DNA from: an uncultured bacterium
GTDB taxonomy: Bacteria; Bacteroidota; Rhodothermia; Rhodothermales; Rubricoccaceae
NCBI GenBank assembly: GCA_947493945.1
Contig: CANLSR010000006.1
Coordinates: 124,001-188,000, forward strand
Reading direction: 5' to 3'
Length of the DNA stretch: 64,000 bases
Of this stretch, positions 12,384 through 21,314 are shown in pieces; positions within the stretch are counted from its first letter, which is position 1, and every line of letters starts with the position of its first letter. Under the pieces are notes generated by a model. The model saw only the letters and a program-made list of their open reading frames with translations, had not been told where the DNA came from and did not search any database. The position numbers and the translations under genes were made by a program.

Positions 12384-13238
12384 ATGACACTCGCCGGTTA
12401 CCAGATAGACCTGATCGAGGCCGGCCGCGTCTGGCTCGACGGCGGCGCCATGTTCGGCATCGTCCCCAAGCCGCTCTGGGAGCGCCGGATCGCGCCCGAC
12501 GACCGCAACCGGATCCCGCTCGCCATGCGGTGCCTGCTGCTGCGCGGCCACGACCGCACGGTCCTGGTGGACACCGGCGTGGGCCACAAGTCCGACGCCA
12601 AGTTCCGGGAGATCTACGGCGTCGACGACGAGCACTCGACGCTGCTGGGCTCGCTGGCGGCCGTCGGCGTGGCGCCCGACGACGTGACCGACGTGGTCCT
12701 GACCCACCTCCACTTTGACCACGCCGGCGGCGCCACCCGGCGCACCGACGACGGCGGCCTGGCGCTGACCTTCGCCAACGCCACGCACCACGTCCAGCGC
12801 GAGCACTGGGCCTGGGCGCACGAGAGCCCGCGCGAGGGCGCGTCGTTCCTGCCCGAGAACTTGGACCCGCTGGAGGCCTCGGGCCAGCTGGCGATGCGCG
12901 ACGGCGACGACGCGCCGTTCCCCGGCGTCTCGCTCCACGTCGTCAACGGCCACACCCGGGCCCAGCAGCTGGTCCGGGTCCACGACGGCGAGCGGTCGCT
13001 GCTCCACGCCGCCGACCTGGTGCCGACCGCGGCCCACGTCCCGCTGCTCTGGGTGATGGCCTACGACGTGGAGCCGCTGGAGACCATCGCCGAGAAAGAG
13101 CGCCTGCTGCGCCGGGCAGCGCAGGAGGGGTGGACGCTGGCGTTCGAGCACGACGCCGAGGTGGCCACGGCGGGCGTGGTGGAGACCGAGCGCGGGTTCG
13201 CCACGCGCGACGAGCGCCCCGGGCTGCCGGAGGTTTAG
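12384..13238 (+). CDS. MBL-fold metallo-hydrolase
   Basis: The 284-residue protein has the metallo-beta-lactamase motif THLHFDHAGG (HxHxDH), a metal-ligand His in VVNGHTRAQQ, an Asp in LLHAADLVPTA and a late His in AFEHDAEV. This pattern fits the lactonase/hydrolase side of the superfamily; the substrate is unknown. No signal peptide is seen, so it is probably cytoplasmic. The ATG at 12384 (MTLAGYQIDLIEAG) is chosen over an upstream in-frame ATG at 12345, which adds a proline-rich, non-conserved extension. The short gap upstream holds a 12-bp palindrome (GCTGGCGCCAGC, about 12323-12334). Confidence 0.88.
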   Translation: MTLAGYQIDLIEAGRVWLDGGAMFGIVPKPLWERRIAPDDRNRIPLAMRCLLLRGHDRTVLVDTGVGHKSDAKFREIYGVDDEHSTLLGSLAAVGVAPDDVTDVVLTHLHFDHAGGATRRTDDGGLALTFANATHHVQREHWAWAHESPREGASFLPENLDPLEASGQLAMRDGDDAPFPGVSLHVVNGHTRAQQLVRVHDGERSLLHAADLVPTAAHVPLLWVMAYDVEPLETIAEKERLLRRAAQEGWTLAFEHDAEVATAGVVETERGFATRDERPGLPEV

Positions 13239-13316
13239 CCGGCCCGCGACCGGCCGATACCCGCCCGGCGTGCCCCCGATCCGCGAGGGCGCCCCCGCGC
13301 CCCAGGCCGCCCCGCC

Positions 13317-14861
13317 ATGCTCTCGCCGACGCCGGCCGTCCGCGCCGCCATCTTGGGCTTGATCGCCGCCACGGCCGTCGCCGTAGTGGGCGCCGGGCTG
13401 CACCTGGGCTCGGTCGAGGACGCGGCCCAGCGCCGCGCGGCGGCCGTGCTCGGCGCCCAGGTCGCCGTCACCGCGACGGCGCTGGACGGCCTCGGCCCCG
13501 CCGACGCGCGCCGCCAGCTGGCCGGTCTCGCCCGGCCGCCGGGCGCCGAGACGGTGGTCTACGACGCCGCCGGCCGGCTCGTCGCCGCCAGCGCGCCCGA
13601 GCTGGCCCGCGCCGCCGGCTGGCGGAAGGCGTGGGCCGGGCGTTCTGCGGATGAGCCGTTCGTGACCGCGCGCGGGGTCCGGTACGCGGTCGCCTCGGCG
13701 GCGACGAGCGGCGGAGGCGCCGTGGTGGGGCTCCTGCCCGCGCCCGACGGCCTACCCGACGGCGTGGTCCTGGAGGCCGCGGCCGTCGCGGCGTCGCTGT
13801 GGGGCCTGCTCGCGGGCGTGCTCGTCGGGATGGCGTGGTACGCCGGGCCCCGGGCGGCCGGCCAGCTCGCGCTCCTGGGCGAGCGCGTGGCCCAGGGCGA
13901 CGCCGACGGCCAGGCGCGGATCCGCCGGGCCCGACTCCAGCTCGGCCCGCTGGCGGACGCCTTCCAGCCCGTCGTCGCGCGCCTGCGCGCGCTCGGCGCC
14001 CACGACGCGGACGTCCGGGCGCACCTGGCGGCGCTCTACCAGATCAACCCGCACTACGTGCTGCTGTGCAGCCAGGACGGCGAGATCATAGAGGCCAACC
14101 CGGCGTTCTACGCCGCCACCGGCCTGCCGGCCGAGGCCGTCCGCGGCGGGCGCGTCGAGGCGCTGCGCCAGACGTTCCCCGTCGAGCCGCTGATGGAGCT
14201 GGCCCAGCGGTCGCTCCGCGAGGGCAGCGCCATCTCGGGCCTCGAGTACGCCATCATCGACCGCGACGACCACACGCGGCCGGTCGAGGTGTCGCTGCGC
14301 GGGTTCACGCTGGAGGGCCGCCCGATGGTCCTGTTCCAGGCGACCGACCAGGCGCACCAAAAGCAGCTCGAACGGCGCGTGGCCGCCTTCGCTGACACGC
14401 TCGACCTGATGGTGGACCAGCGCGTCCACCAGCTCTCGGCGGGCCAGCAGACGCTCCGCCGCGTGCTCGACGCGGCCGGCGTCGTGATCGCGTCGTTCGA
14501 CGCCGGCGGCAGCACCAGCCGGTGGAGCGGCGCCGCCGAGGTGCTCACCGGGCGCACCATCGCCCAGGCCGGGCACTTCGCCGCCGCCACGTCGGCGCTG
14601 GGCCTCAGCCCGGCCGAGCGGACGGCGTTTACCCAGTGGTTCTGGAGCCCGACGCACGCCCCGTTCATGGGCGAGCACGGCGTCGGCGGCCCCGGCGGCC
14701 CGCGCGTCCGCACGTTCCTCTGGCAGCGCGTCGACGCCGACGTGGGCGGGCGCTCGGACTTGAGGACGCTGGTGGGCGTGGAGGTCCCGGCCTCCGTCGA
14801 GTGGGCGGGCGACGGGGCGGCCGGGGACGGGCAGGCCGGCGCGGTGCCCGCCGAGGCCTGA
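13317..14861 (+). CDS. Membrane PAS-domain sensor without kinase domain
   Basis: The 514-residue protein has an N-terminal transmembrane helix (about 8-28), an extracytoplasmic region of about 130 residues and a second helix (about 158-180). A HAMP-like linker follows, then a PAS domain at about 240-345 (LLCSQDGEIIEANPAFYAATGLPAEAV). A coiled stretch (QKQLERRVAAFADTLDLMVDQRVHQLSAGQQ) leads to a second PAS-like region (VVIASFDAGGSTSRWSGAAEVLTGR). It looks like a sensor kinase or chemoreceptor, but there is no HisKA/HATPase, GGDEF or methyl-accepting signalling domain. The next gene, 108 bp away, encodes an isolated dimerisation/phosphotransfer-like domain, so the two may work together. Ligand unknown. 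Confidence 0.75.
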   Translation: MLSPTPAVRAAILGLIAATAVAVVGAGLHLGSVEDAAQRRAAAVLGAQVAVTATALDGLGPADARRQLAGLARPPGAETVVYDAAGRLVAASAPELARAAGWRKAWAGRSADEPFVTARGVRYAVASAATSGGGAVVGLLPAPDGLPDGVVLEAAAVAASLWGLLAGVLVGMAWYAGPRAAGQLALLGERVAQGDADGQARIRRARLQLGPLADAFQPVVARLRALGAHDADVRAHLAALYQINPHYVLLCSQDGEIIEANPAFYAATGLPAEAVRGGRVEALRQTFPVEPLMELAQRSLREGSAISGLEYAIIDRDDHTRPVEVSLRGFTLEGRPMVLFQATDQAHQKQLERRVAAFADTLDLMVDQRVHQLSAGQQTLRRVLDAAGVVIASFDAGGSTSRWSGAAEVLTGRTIAQAGHFAAATSALGLSPAERTAFTQWFWSPTHAPFMGEHGVGGPGGPRVRTFLWQRVDADVGGRSDLRTLVGVEVPASVEWAGDGAAGDGQAGAVPAEA

Positions 14862-14969
14862 CGAACGCGCCGCTGGCGGAGATCATCGGCGGGAAGCTGG
14901 CGTCGGAGCCCGCGCGCAGGATCCCGTGGCTGGGCACCGCGTAGCCGGCGCTCCCCACCACGATCTGTC

Positions 14970-15539
14970 ATGTCTTCGACCCCGCCCGCGAGGCGCGCCG
15001 TCCTGCTGGTCCACCCCGACGCCGACGGTTGGACCGACTCGTTGGATCTGGACGCCGACGTGACCACCGCCGAGACGGCCCAGGCGGCGCGGGCCTACCT
15101 GGCCGGCACGGCCTTCGACCTGGTGCTCGTCGGCGAGGGCGTCGAGGGCGCCGAGGCCATCGCGGCCCTGCGCGACGTGCTCGGGCTGTCGACGACGGTC
15201 GAGACCGTCGCCGACGGGGCCGCGGTGGCCCGGCGCCTGGGCACGGCGCCGCCCGCCGCTGCGCCGACGGCCGCCGCCAGCGGGGCGGGCGCGGGGCTCG
15301 GCCACGTGCGCGACGAGCTGGGCCGGGTCGCCCACGCGCTCAACAACCCGCTCGCGGTGATCGCCGGCAACGCCCAGCTGGGGCTGGAGCTGGCCGGCGC
15401 GCTCGGCACCGACGAGGCGCTGGTGGAGGTGCTCCAGAGCATCCAGGCCGCGTCGGCGGAGCTGGAGGCGTTGTTCAGCGAGGTCGCCGCCCTCCGGGCG
15501 CTCGTGGACCGGACGGCGGGCGAGGGGGGACTCCGCTAG
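14970..15539 (+). CDS. Receiver-like plus HisKA (DHp) domain, no ATPase
   Basis: The 189-residue product has an N-terminal half resembling a degenerate receiver fold (VLLVHPDADGW, FDLVLVGEGVEGAEAIAALRDV); the usual phospho-Asp position carries no clear acceptor. After an Ala-rich linker the C-terminal half is a histidine-kinase dimerisation helix pair with the H-box RVAHALNNPLAVIAGNAQLGLEL. The catalytic ATPase domain that should follow is absent: the frame stops about 65 residues after the His. It could be a phosphotransfer protein, a scaffold, or a regulator that heterodimerises with a kinase. It follows the PAS sensor gene on the same strand. Confidence 0.75.
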   Translation: MSSTPPARRAVLLVHPDADGWTDSLDLDADVTTAETAQAARAYLAGTAFDLVLVGEGVEGAEAIAALRDVLGLSTTVETVADGAAVARRLGTAPPAAAPTAAASGAGAGLGHVRDELGRVAHALNNPLAVIAGNAQLGLELAGALGTDEALVEVLQSIQAASAELEALFSEVAALRALVDRTAGEGGLR

Positions 15540-15551
15540 CGCAGGGCCGGG

Positions 15552-15575
15552 GGCCTCTCTTGTGGAGAGGAGGCC
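15552..15575 (+). terminator. GC-rich imperfect hairpin after the DHp gene
   Basis: The arms GGCCTCTC and GAGAGGAGGCC form an imperfect stem 13 bp after the stop of the DHp-domain gene. No T-run follows, so this is only a possible terminator. Confidence 0.3.
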
Positions 15576-15802
15576 GGTGCCCCACGTCCCCGGCCCCGGG
15601 CCGCCGGCGCCGGCGCGCGGAAGGGCCGAGGCGAGCGCGCGAGTCCGTTGTGCGATAGGGAGTTGCCCGGGCACGGCCGCGTGATCTCGTGCCGCCCCGG
15701 GGAACCGTTGGTTGTCGCCCGGTCCGTTTAAGGGGCCAAGAGGCGTGCCGATAACAGGGGCGTCCGGCACGTGCGCCGCCTTCCCCACCCCCGACCCTTC
15801 CG

Positions 15803-16807
15803 ATGCCGTCTGCCCCGATGATCCCGGCCCATGAGCTCGAACACATCGAGCGCGTGACCGACGCCCTCGAGGCCCAGCCGGACGTGACCCGCCAGCGCTG
15901 GGACCGGGCGCTGGACCACCTCCGCGGAGCCCGCGTCTACGACGCCTACCTCGAGTTCAACGAGCTGCTCAAGGCGCCGTTGGGGCCGGTGCTCCAGACG
16001 CACGTCCAACTCCAGGCCGTCCGCTGCCTGCGCGACGCGCCAGTCGAGCGGTCCAAGAACGAGCTGGCGCTGATCGACCCCCAGGACGCCTACCAGACCG
16101 TCGTGCTGGACTACCGCCTGGGCTGGCTCATGCGCCACCGGCTGATGAGCGTCACCGCGGCGCTCCAGTACTACGACCGCGTGCGCGAGGAGGCGCGCCG
16201 GCTGGGGAGCCGCGCCTGGGAGATCGCGGCGTTGCTGGAGAAGGCGACGGCGCTGATGGCCCAGGGCTCCTACGAGCAGGCCGTCGAGGTGTGCATGCGG
16301 GTCTACAACCTGAGCCGCCGCAACGGGTTCGTGGAGTACATTCCGAAGGCGCTGATGGTGAAGGGGTTCGCCCAGGTCAAGCTGGGCAAGCACCACGCCG
16401 GCGAGGAGTCGCTCCAGAAGGCGCACGAGCTGGCCACGCGCAACGACCTCGTCGCCGAGCAGGCGCTGGCGCTGCACCAGCTGGCGCAGGTCTACCACTA
16501 CGACTTCAAGTTCTACGGCCTGGCGCTGGAGTACTACCAGCACGCCCGGGCCACGTTCGAGGCGGTGCCCGTGTGGCCGTCGGTGCTGGAGCGGATCGAC
16601 GAGGACGCCGCGCTGGCACACCGCGAGCTCGCGGAGCTGGACATCGCCAAGATCTTGGGCCCGATCCCGATCAACCGGCTCCGCCAGGAGTACCTCACGA
16701 GCCTGGTCAACGGCTTCGTCGGCATCCCGGGCATCGACAACCGGAGCCAGCTGGGCGAGCGGATCGGCCTGACGCGCCAGGCCATCCACCGGAACATCAA
16801 CAGTTAA
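15803..16807 (+). CDS. TPR-repeat protein with C-terminal HTH-like segment
   Basis: The 334-residue protein is helical and contains tetratricopeptide-like repeats over about 110-260 (ALLEKATALMAQGSYEQAVEVC, KALMVKGFAQVKLGKHHAGEESLQKA, ALALHQLAQVYHYDFKFYGLALEYYQHA). The last 40 residues (SLVNGFVGIPGIDNRSQLGERIGLTRQAIHRNINS) resemble a helix-turn-helix in which GERIGLTRQAIHRNI would include the recognition helix. A regulator that senses a protein or peptide through its TPRs is an inference; the family is not one I can name. The ATG at 15803 is used; an ATG at 15818 is possible. About 260 bp of its own upstream region suggests an independent promoter. Confidence 0.72.
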   Translation: MPSAPMIPAHELEHIERVTDALEAQPDVTRQRWDRALDHLRGARVYDAYLEFNELLKAPLGPVLQTHVQLQAVRCLRDAPVERSKNELALIDPQDAYQTVVLDYRLGWLMRHRLMSVTAALQYYDRVREEARRLGSRAWEIAALLEKATALMAQGSYEQAVEVCMRVYNLSRRNGFVEYIPKALMVKGFAQVKLGKHHAGEESLQKAHELATRNDLVAEQALALHQLAQVYHYDFKFYGLALEYYQHARATFEAVPVWPSVLERIDEDAALAHRELAELDIAKILGPIPINRLRQEYLTSLVNGFVGIPGIDNRSQLGERIGLTRQAIHRNINS

Positions 16808-17194
16808 AGGGACGAGAGGTCAGCCTGGCGCCGCACCAAGCCGCGCCCGACGCCCGATCCCGTAGAGACGCCTCGGTGAGCGTCTCCCGGCGTCCCGCCA
16901 CGCCTCCCAACGCCGCGCCCGACCTCCGCGCCCCGCTGGCGGAACGCACCGCCGCGCTGGCGGAGCGCGCCCCCAGCGCGCCCCCAGCGCGACGGCACGC
17001 GCCGCCAGCGGGCCGGTCGGAGCCGCCAGCGTAGGCGGGCCGCGGGGCATCCGCCGCCGCCTTGTTGGTGTCGGGGGCGCCACGTATCTTGGCCCGCTCC
17101 CCGTCGCGCCGCGCCTATCTAGAGCTTGTGTACGCCTCGCGCAGCCCGCTGCGCGCCCCCAGGTTCCTCCCCTCCAGGGGCCCGTACGCACGCC
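16808..17194. other. Intergenic region with inverted repeats, upstream of porU
   Basis: This 387-bp gap has no credible gene. At 16865-16886 the arms GAGACGC and GCGTCTC form a 7-bp stem that may end the upstream TPR-HTH transcript. At 16933-16941 (CCGCTGGCG) and 17003-17011 (CGCCAGCGG) are the two arms of the dispersed palindrome, here 61 bp apart, with a duplicated CCCCCAGCGCG between them. The porU promoter must lie in the last 100 bp, but I see no clear consensus. Confidence 0.5.
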
Positions 17195-20100
17195 ATGTCG
17201 CGCCTCGCATCCGTCTGCACGCTGGCCCTCCTCGCGCTCTGGTGCGGGGCGGCCGCGGCCCAGGTCGAGTTCGGGCAGGCCGAGGCCCAGGGGCCGACGC
17301 TGCGCGTGACCGAGACCTCGCGCGAGGCCGTCACCGTCGAGGTGGTCGCCCGCTGGCGGATGCCGCTGGCGCAGGCCGCGACCCAGAGCGACGGCCTGGT
17401 GGACGCGCTGGTGGCGCTGGGCGTCGCCGGCCGGCCCGTCGTGTCGCACGAGATCGGGCTGTCCGCCGCCGTGCCGCCCGCCGTCCAGGTCCTGGCCGTC
17501 GAGGCCGACGAGGTCGCGCTGACGCCGGCCCAGGTCGATGCGTTCGGCGCGCTGGCGGGGCCGGCCGCCTCGGTGGTGTCCGTGGGCGAGCGGCGGCGCG
17601 AGCTGGTGGGCAGCCTGTCCATCCGCACGCTGCGCGTCGAGGGCGACCGGCTGGTGCGCGTGCGGCGGGTCGTGGTGCGCGTGCCCCGACCGCCCGTCGC
17701 CGCCCGGCTGGCGGCGCGCGGCGACGGGAACCCGCACCTGGCCGTCGAGCGCAGCGCGCTGGCCGACGGCACGTGGTACAAGGTCCCGATCCGGGAGAGC
17801 GGCGTCTACCGCATCGACCAGGCGTTCCTGCGCGACTCGCTCGGCATCGCCACGCCGCCCGCGCTGGCGTCGGTCGCCGTCTACGGCATCGGCGGGCGCG
17901 TCCTGCCGGCGCTCAACCGCGCGCCGCGCCCGGCCGACCTTGACCCGGTCGCCTCCCTGGTCGTGGGCGACGGGCTGCTGTTCTACGCCCAAGGGCCGCA
18001 GTGGTGGGACTGGACCACGCCCGAGGGCAGCGCCAGCCCGCGCTGGAGCCACGACATCAGCCCGTTCTCGACCGTCAGCCACTACTTCCTCCGCGTCGAC
18101 GCGCCGGCCCCGGCCCGGCTGGGCGCCGCCGCGTTCCCCGACTGGGCCGACGCCGCGCCGCTGGCGGCCGTCGCGGACCGCCGGTTCTACGAGGTCGACC
18201 TGGTCAACATCGAGCGCGACGGGAGCGGCTCCGGCCTCGACTGGCTCGGGCCGAGGCTGGCGCCGGGCGGAGGGCCGCTGACGGTCCTCCGAGAGACCGT
18301 GGCGGGCGCAGTCCCAGCGTCGCCCGTGTCGGTCCGGGCCCGGGTGGCCGCCCAGGCCCTCCCGGCGGTCACGGTCACAGTGTCGAACGAGTCCGGCCCG
18401 GTGCTGGACTCGGCCTCGCCACGGGCGGTCTCCACGGGCGGCTCGAACACCGGCAACCTGGCAAACGACGCGTTCCTCGCCGCCGAGACCACGCTGGGCA
18501 GCGGGCTCGGGCTGTCGTTCCGCGCCCAGGGCGGCGGCGCGGGCGCCGAGGCGTGGCTGGACTGGGCGGAGGCCGTCATCCAGCACCCGGCCACGGCCAG
18601 CCCCGACGGGTACGCGTCGTTCCCGACGCCGGGCGGCCAGGCCGGGCGGTTCGAGATCGGGATCGACGGGTTCGCCGCCGAGCCCCAAGTCTGGGACGTG
18701 ACCGACGCCGACGCGGTCCGTCGCCTGGGCGTCCGCGCCGACGCCGGCCGCTGGCGGGTCCAGCTAGAGGCCTTCGACCCGGACCGGCCGCGCGAGGTCG
18801 TGGCCTTCGACCCGGCCGGGGCGCACGTCCTGACGCCCGGCGCGGGCACGTTGGTGGCCAACCAGAACCTGCACGGGCTCGCCGGCTTCCCCAGCTACGT
18901 CGTGGTGACGCACCCCGACTTCCGCGCCCAGGCCGAGCGCCTCGCCGCCCACCGCCAGTCGGACGGGCTGGCGCCGCTCGTGGTCACCACCGACCAGGTG
19001 TTCAACGAGTTCGCCGGCGGCACGGGCGACATGCGCGCCGTCCGCGACTTTATGAAGTTCCTCTACGACCGCGCGCCGGCCGGCCAGCTCCCGCAGTACC
19101 TCCTGCTGTTCGGCGACGGCCACTACGACTACCGCCAGATCAAGACGACGGCCCAGAGCTACGTCCCGGTCTACGAGTCGGAGGACATGTTCAGCCGGAC
19201 GGCGAGCTACACGTCCGACGACTACTTCGGGCTCCTGGGCGACGACGAGGGCGTCTGGCCGTTCTCGTTCGAGGGCACCCGCGAGCGCGTCGACCTCGGC
19301 ATCGGCCGCATCCCGGCCCGCACCACCGCCGACGCGGCGACGGTCGTCGAGAAGATCGTCCGCTACGAGAGCCCCGCCACACACGGCGACTGGCGCACGC
19401 GGTTCACGTTCGTCGCCGACGACCAGTTTCCCAACTCGTGGGACGACGACCTCCACGTGCTCAACGCCGACGTGACCGCCGAGCGCGCCCAGACGGCCGA
19501 CCCGTCGGTGACGCTCCAGAAGGTCTACGCCCCGTCGTACCCGTCCGTCGTGACCGCGCGCGGGCGGCTGCGCCCCCAGGCCACCGAGGCCGTCCGCCAG
19601 TCGGTCGAGGAGGGCACGCTGGTCTGGAACTACAGCGGCCACGGCGGCCCGACCGGCCTGGGCGACGAGGAGTACCTCACCGAGGACCTGGTGGCGTCGC
19701 TCGACAACGCCGACCGGCTCCCGGTCTGGGTCACCGCCACGTGCTCGTTCGGCAAGTTCGACATCGCCGACTTCCAGAGCCTGGCCGAGCGCCTGCTGCT
19801 GCGCGCCGGCGGCGGCGGCGTGGCCATGCTGACGACCGTCCGGCTGGTCTACACCTCCTCGTCGCCCGACAGCGGCAACAACTTCGGGCTCAACATCGAG
19901 CTCACCGAGCAGATGCTGGTCCGCGACGACGCCGGCCGCCCGTCGCGGCTGGGCGACGCGCTCTACCGGACCAAGAACACGGCCGTCGGCGCGAGCACCA
20001 ACAACCGCAAGTTCAACCTGCTGGGCGACCCGGCGATGCGACTCGGCCTGCCCGAGCGCGGGCTGGCGGTGACCGCGCCGGCCTCGCTCCAGGCGTTTTC

Positions 20101-21136
20101 CGAGGCCACCGTCACCGGCCAGGTGCTCGGCCTCGACGGCCAGCCCGACCCGACCTACCGCGGCGAGGTAGACGTGACGGTGTTCGACGCCCAGCGCGTG
20201 GTCGAGCTGCCCGAGGGCGCGTGCTGCTACACCGACGGCCAGTACCTCGACCGCACCGACCGGATCTACTCAGGCCGGGCGTCCGTCGACGGCGGCCGGT
20301 TCAGCACCACGTTTCTGGTGCCCCAGGACGTGTCGTACTCCGGCCTGCCGGCGCGCGTCGTGGCCTACGCCTCAGCGCCGGACGGACCCGACGGGGCAGG
20401 CGAGACGACCGAGGCCATGGTCTCGGCCGAGGCCGGCGCGCGGCCCAACGACCAGGCCGGCCCCACGATCTCGCTCTTCCTCGGCGACTCCACGTTCGTC
20501 GACGGGGGCACGGCGCAGCCCGAGGACGTGCTGATCGCCCGGCTCCAGGACGAGAGCGGCATCAACACCGTCGGCGCGGGCGTGGGCCACGAACTGCTGC
20601 TGACCATCGACGGCGACGCCCGGTCGGCCATCGACGTGGGCCGCTTCTACACCGGCGACCTGGACACCTACCGCTCCGGGACGGTGCGCGTGCCGCTGCC
20701 CCGGCTGGCGCCCGGCGAGCACACGGCGACGCTGACGGCCTGGGACGCCCTCAACAACGCGTCCACGGCGACGGTGCGCTTTGTGGTGGTGGACGAGGGC
20801 GTGCTGGTGCGGAGCGTGCTGCCGTACCCCAACCCGACGGCCGGCCCGGCGCGTTTCTTCGTGGACCACAACCAGCCCGTCGGGACCTCGGCCAGCGTCC
20901 AGCTCCGGATCTACACGCTGGCCGGCCGGCCCATCCGCACCATCGAAGGGGCGGAGGCGCTGCCGGACGGGTTCCTGCCGTCGCACCAGTTCCAGATCGC
21001 CTGGGACGGCCGCGACGACGACGACGACCGCCTGGGCTCCGGCGTCTACCTCGTCCGCTTGCGGATGGAGGTCTCGGACCCCGCCGGCGGCACGCGCGTG
21101 GCCGAGCGCGTCGACCGGCTCGCCATCATCCGCTAG
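17195..21136 (+). CDS. porU: Type IX secretion C-terminal signal peptidase PorU (C25 family)
   Basis: The 1313-residue product starts with a signal peptide (MSRLASVCTLALLALWCGAAAAQ). It has a long beta-rich N-terminal part, then a gingipain-like peptidase C25 domain at about 570-950, with LLLFGDGHYDYRQ, the catalytic His H816 in NYSGHGG and catalytic Cys C850 in TATCSFGKFD. The last 90 residues (YPNPTAGPARFFVDHNQ to GVYLVRLRMEV) resemble a T9SS type A C-terminal domain. PorU is the surface sortase that removes the sorting domain of T9SS cargo and attaches the protein to a lipid or sugar anchor. porV, its outer-membrane partner, follows 178 bp downstream, supporting the call. The ATG at 17195 is chosen because it opens the signal peptide. 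Confidence 0.93.
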   Translation: MSRLASVCTLALLALWCGAAAAQVEFGQAEAQGPTLRVTETSREAVTVEVVARWRMPLAQAATQSDGLVDALVALGVAGRPVVSHEIGLSAAVPPAVQVLAVEADEVALTPAQVDAFGALAGPAASVVSVGERRRELVGSLSIRTLRVEGDRLVRVRRVVVRVPRPPVAARLAARGDGNPHLAVERSALADGTWYKVPIRESGVYRIDQAFLRDSLGIATPPALASVAVYGIGGRVLPALNRAPRPADLDPVASLVVGDGLLFYAQGPQWWDWTTPEGSASPRWSHDISPFSTVSHYFLRVDAPAPARLGAAAFPDWADAAPLAAVADRRFYEVDLVNIERDGSGSGLDWLGPRLAPGGGPLTVLRETVAGAVPASPVSVRARVAAQALPAVTVTVSNESGPVLDSASPRAVSTGGSNTGNLANDAFLAAETTLGSGLGLSFRAQGGGAGAEAWLDWAEAVIQHPATASPDGYASFPTPGGQAGRFEIGIDGFAAEPQVWDVTDADAVRRLGVRADAGRWRVQLEAFDPDRPREVVAFDPAGAHVLTPGAGTLVANQNLHGLAGFPSYVVVTHPDFRAQAERLAAHRQSDGLAPLVVTTDQVFNEFAGGTGDMRAVRDFMKFLYDRAPAGQLPQYLLLFGDGHYDYRQIKTTAQSYVPVYESEDMFSRTASYTSDDYFGLLGDDEGVWPFSFEGTRERVDLGIGRIPARTTADAATVVEKIVRYESPATHGDWRTRFTFVADDQFPNSWDDDLHVLNADVTAERAQTADPSVTLQKVYAPSYPSVVTARGRLRPQATEAVRQSVEEGTLVWNYSGHGGPTGLGDEEYLTEDLVASLDNADRLPVWVTATCSFGKFDIADFQSLAERLLLRAGGGGVAMLTTVRLVYTSSSPDSGNNFGLNIELTEQMLVRDDAGRPSRLGDALYRTKNTAVGASTNNRKFNLLGDPAMRLGLPERGLAVTAPASLQAFSEATVTGQVLGLDGQPDPTYRGEVDVTVFDAQRVVELPEGACCYTDGQYLDRTDRIYSGRASVDGGRFSTTFLVPQDVSYSGLPARVVAYASAPDGPDGAGETTEAMVSAEAGARPNDQAGPTISLFLGDSTFVDGGTAQPEDVLIARLQDESGINTVGAGVGHELLLTIDGDARSAIDVGRFYTGDLDTYRSGTVRVPLPRLAPGEHTATLTAWDALNNASTATVRFVVVDEGVLVRSVLPYPNPTAGPARFFVDHNQPVGTSASVQLRIYTLAGRPIRTIEGAEALPDGFLPSHQFQIAWDGRDDDDDRLGSGVYLVRLRMEVSDPAGGTRVAERVDRLAIIR

Positions 21137-21314
21137 CGCGGCGCCCGATGAACCCCGACAGGCCCCGTCAGACACCGCGCGCTCGGCCGGCCGCGACCCG
21201 CAGTAGAATCAACAGGCTCCGACCCGGGCGCCCGGCTCAGCGCCTGGCCCGCCTCCGGGGGCGCCCCGAGCCGCCCCGTCCGTCCCTCCTCATTCGCTCC
21301 ACCCCGACCCTGCC

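Noticed and set aside
15598-15640. GC-rich palindromic stretch as an RNA gene or riboswitch
   Set aside because: It is made of simple CCGG/GCCGG runs expected in very GC-rich DNA, with no conserved riboswitch core.
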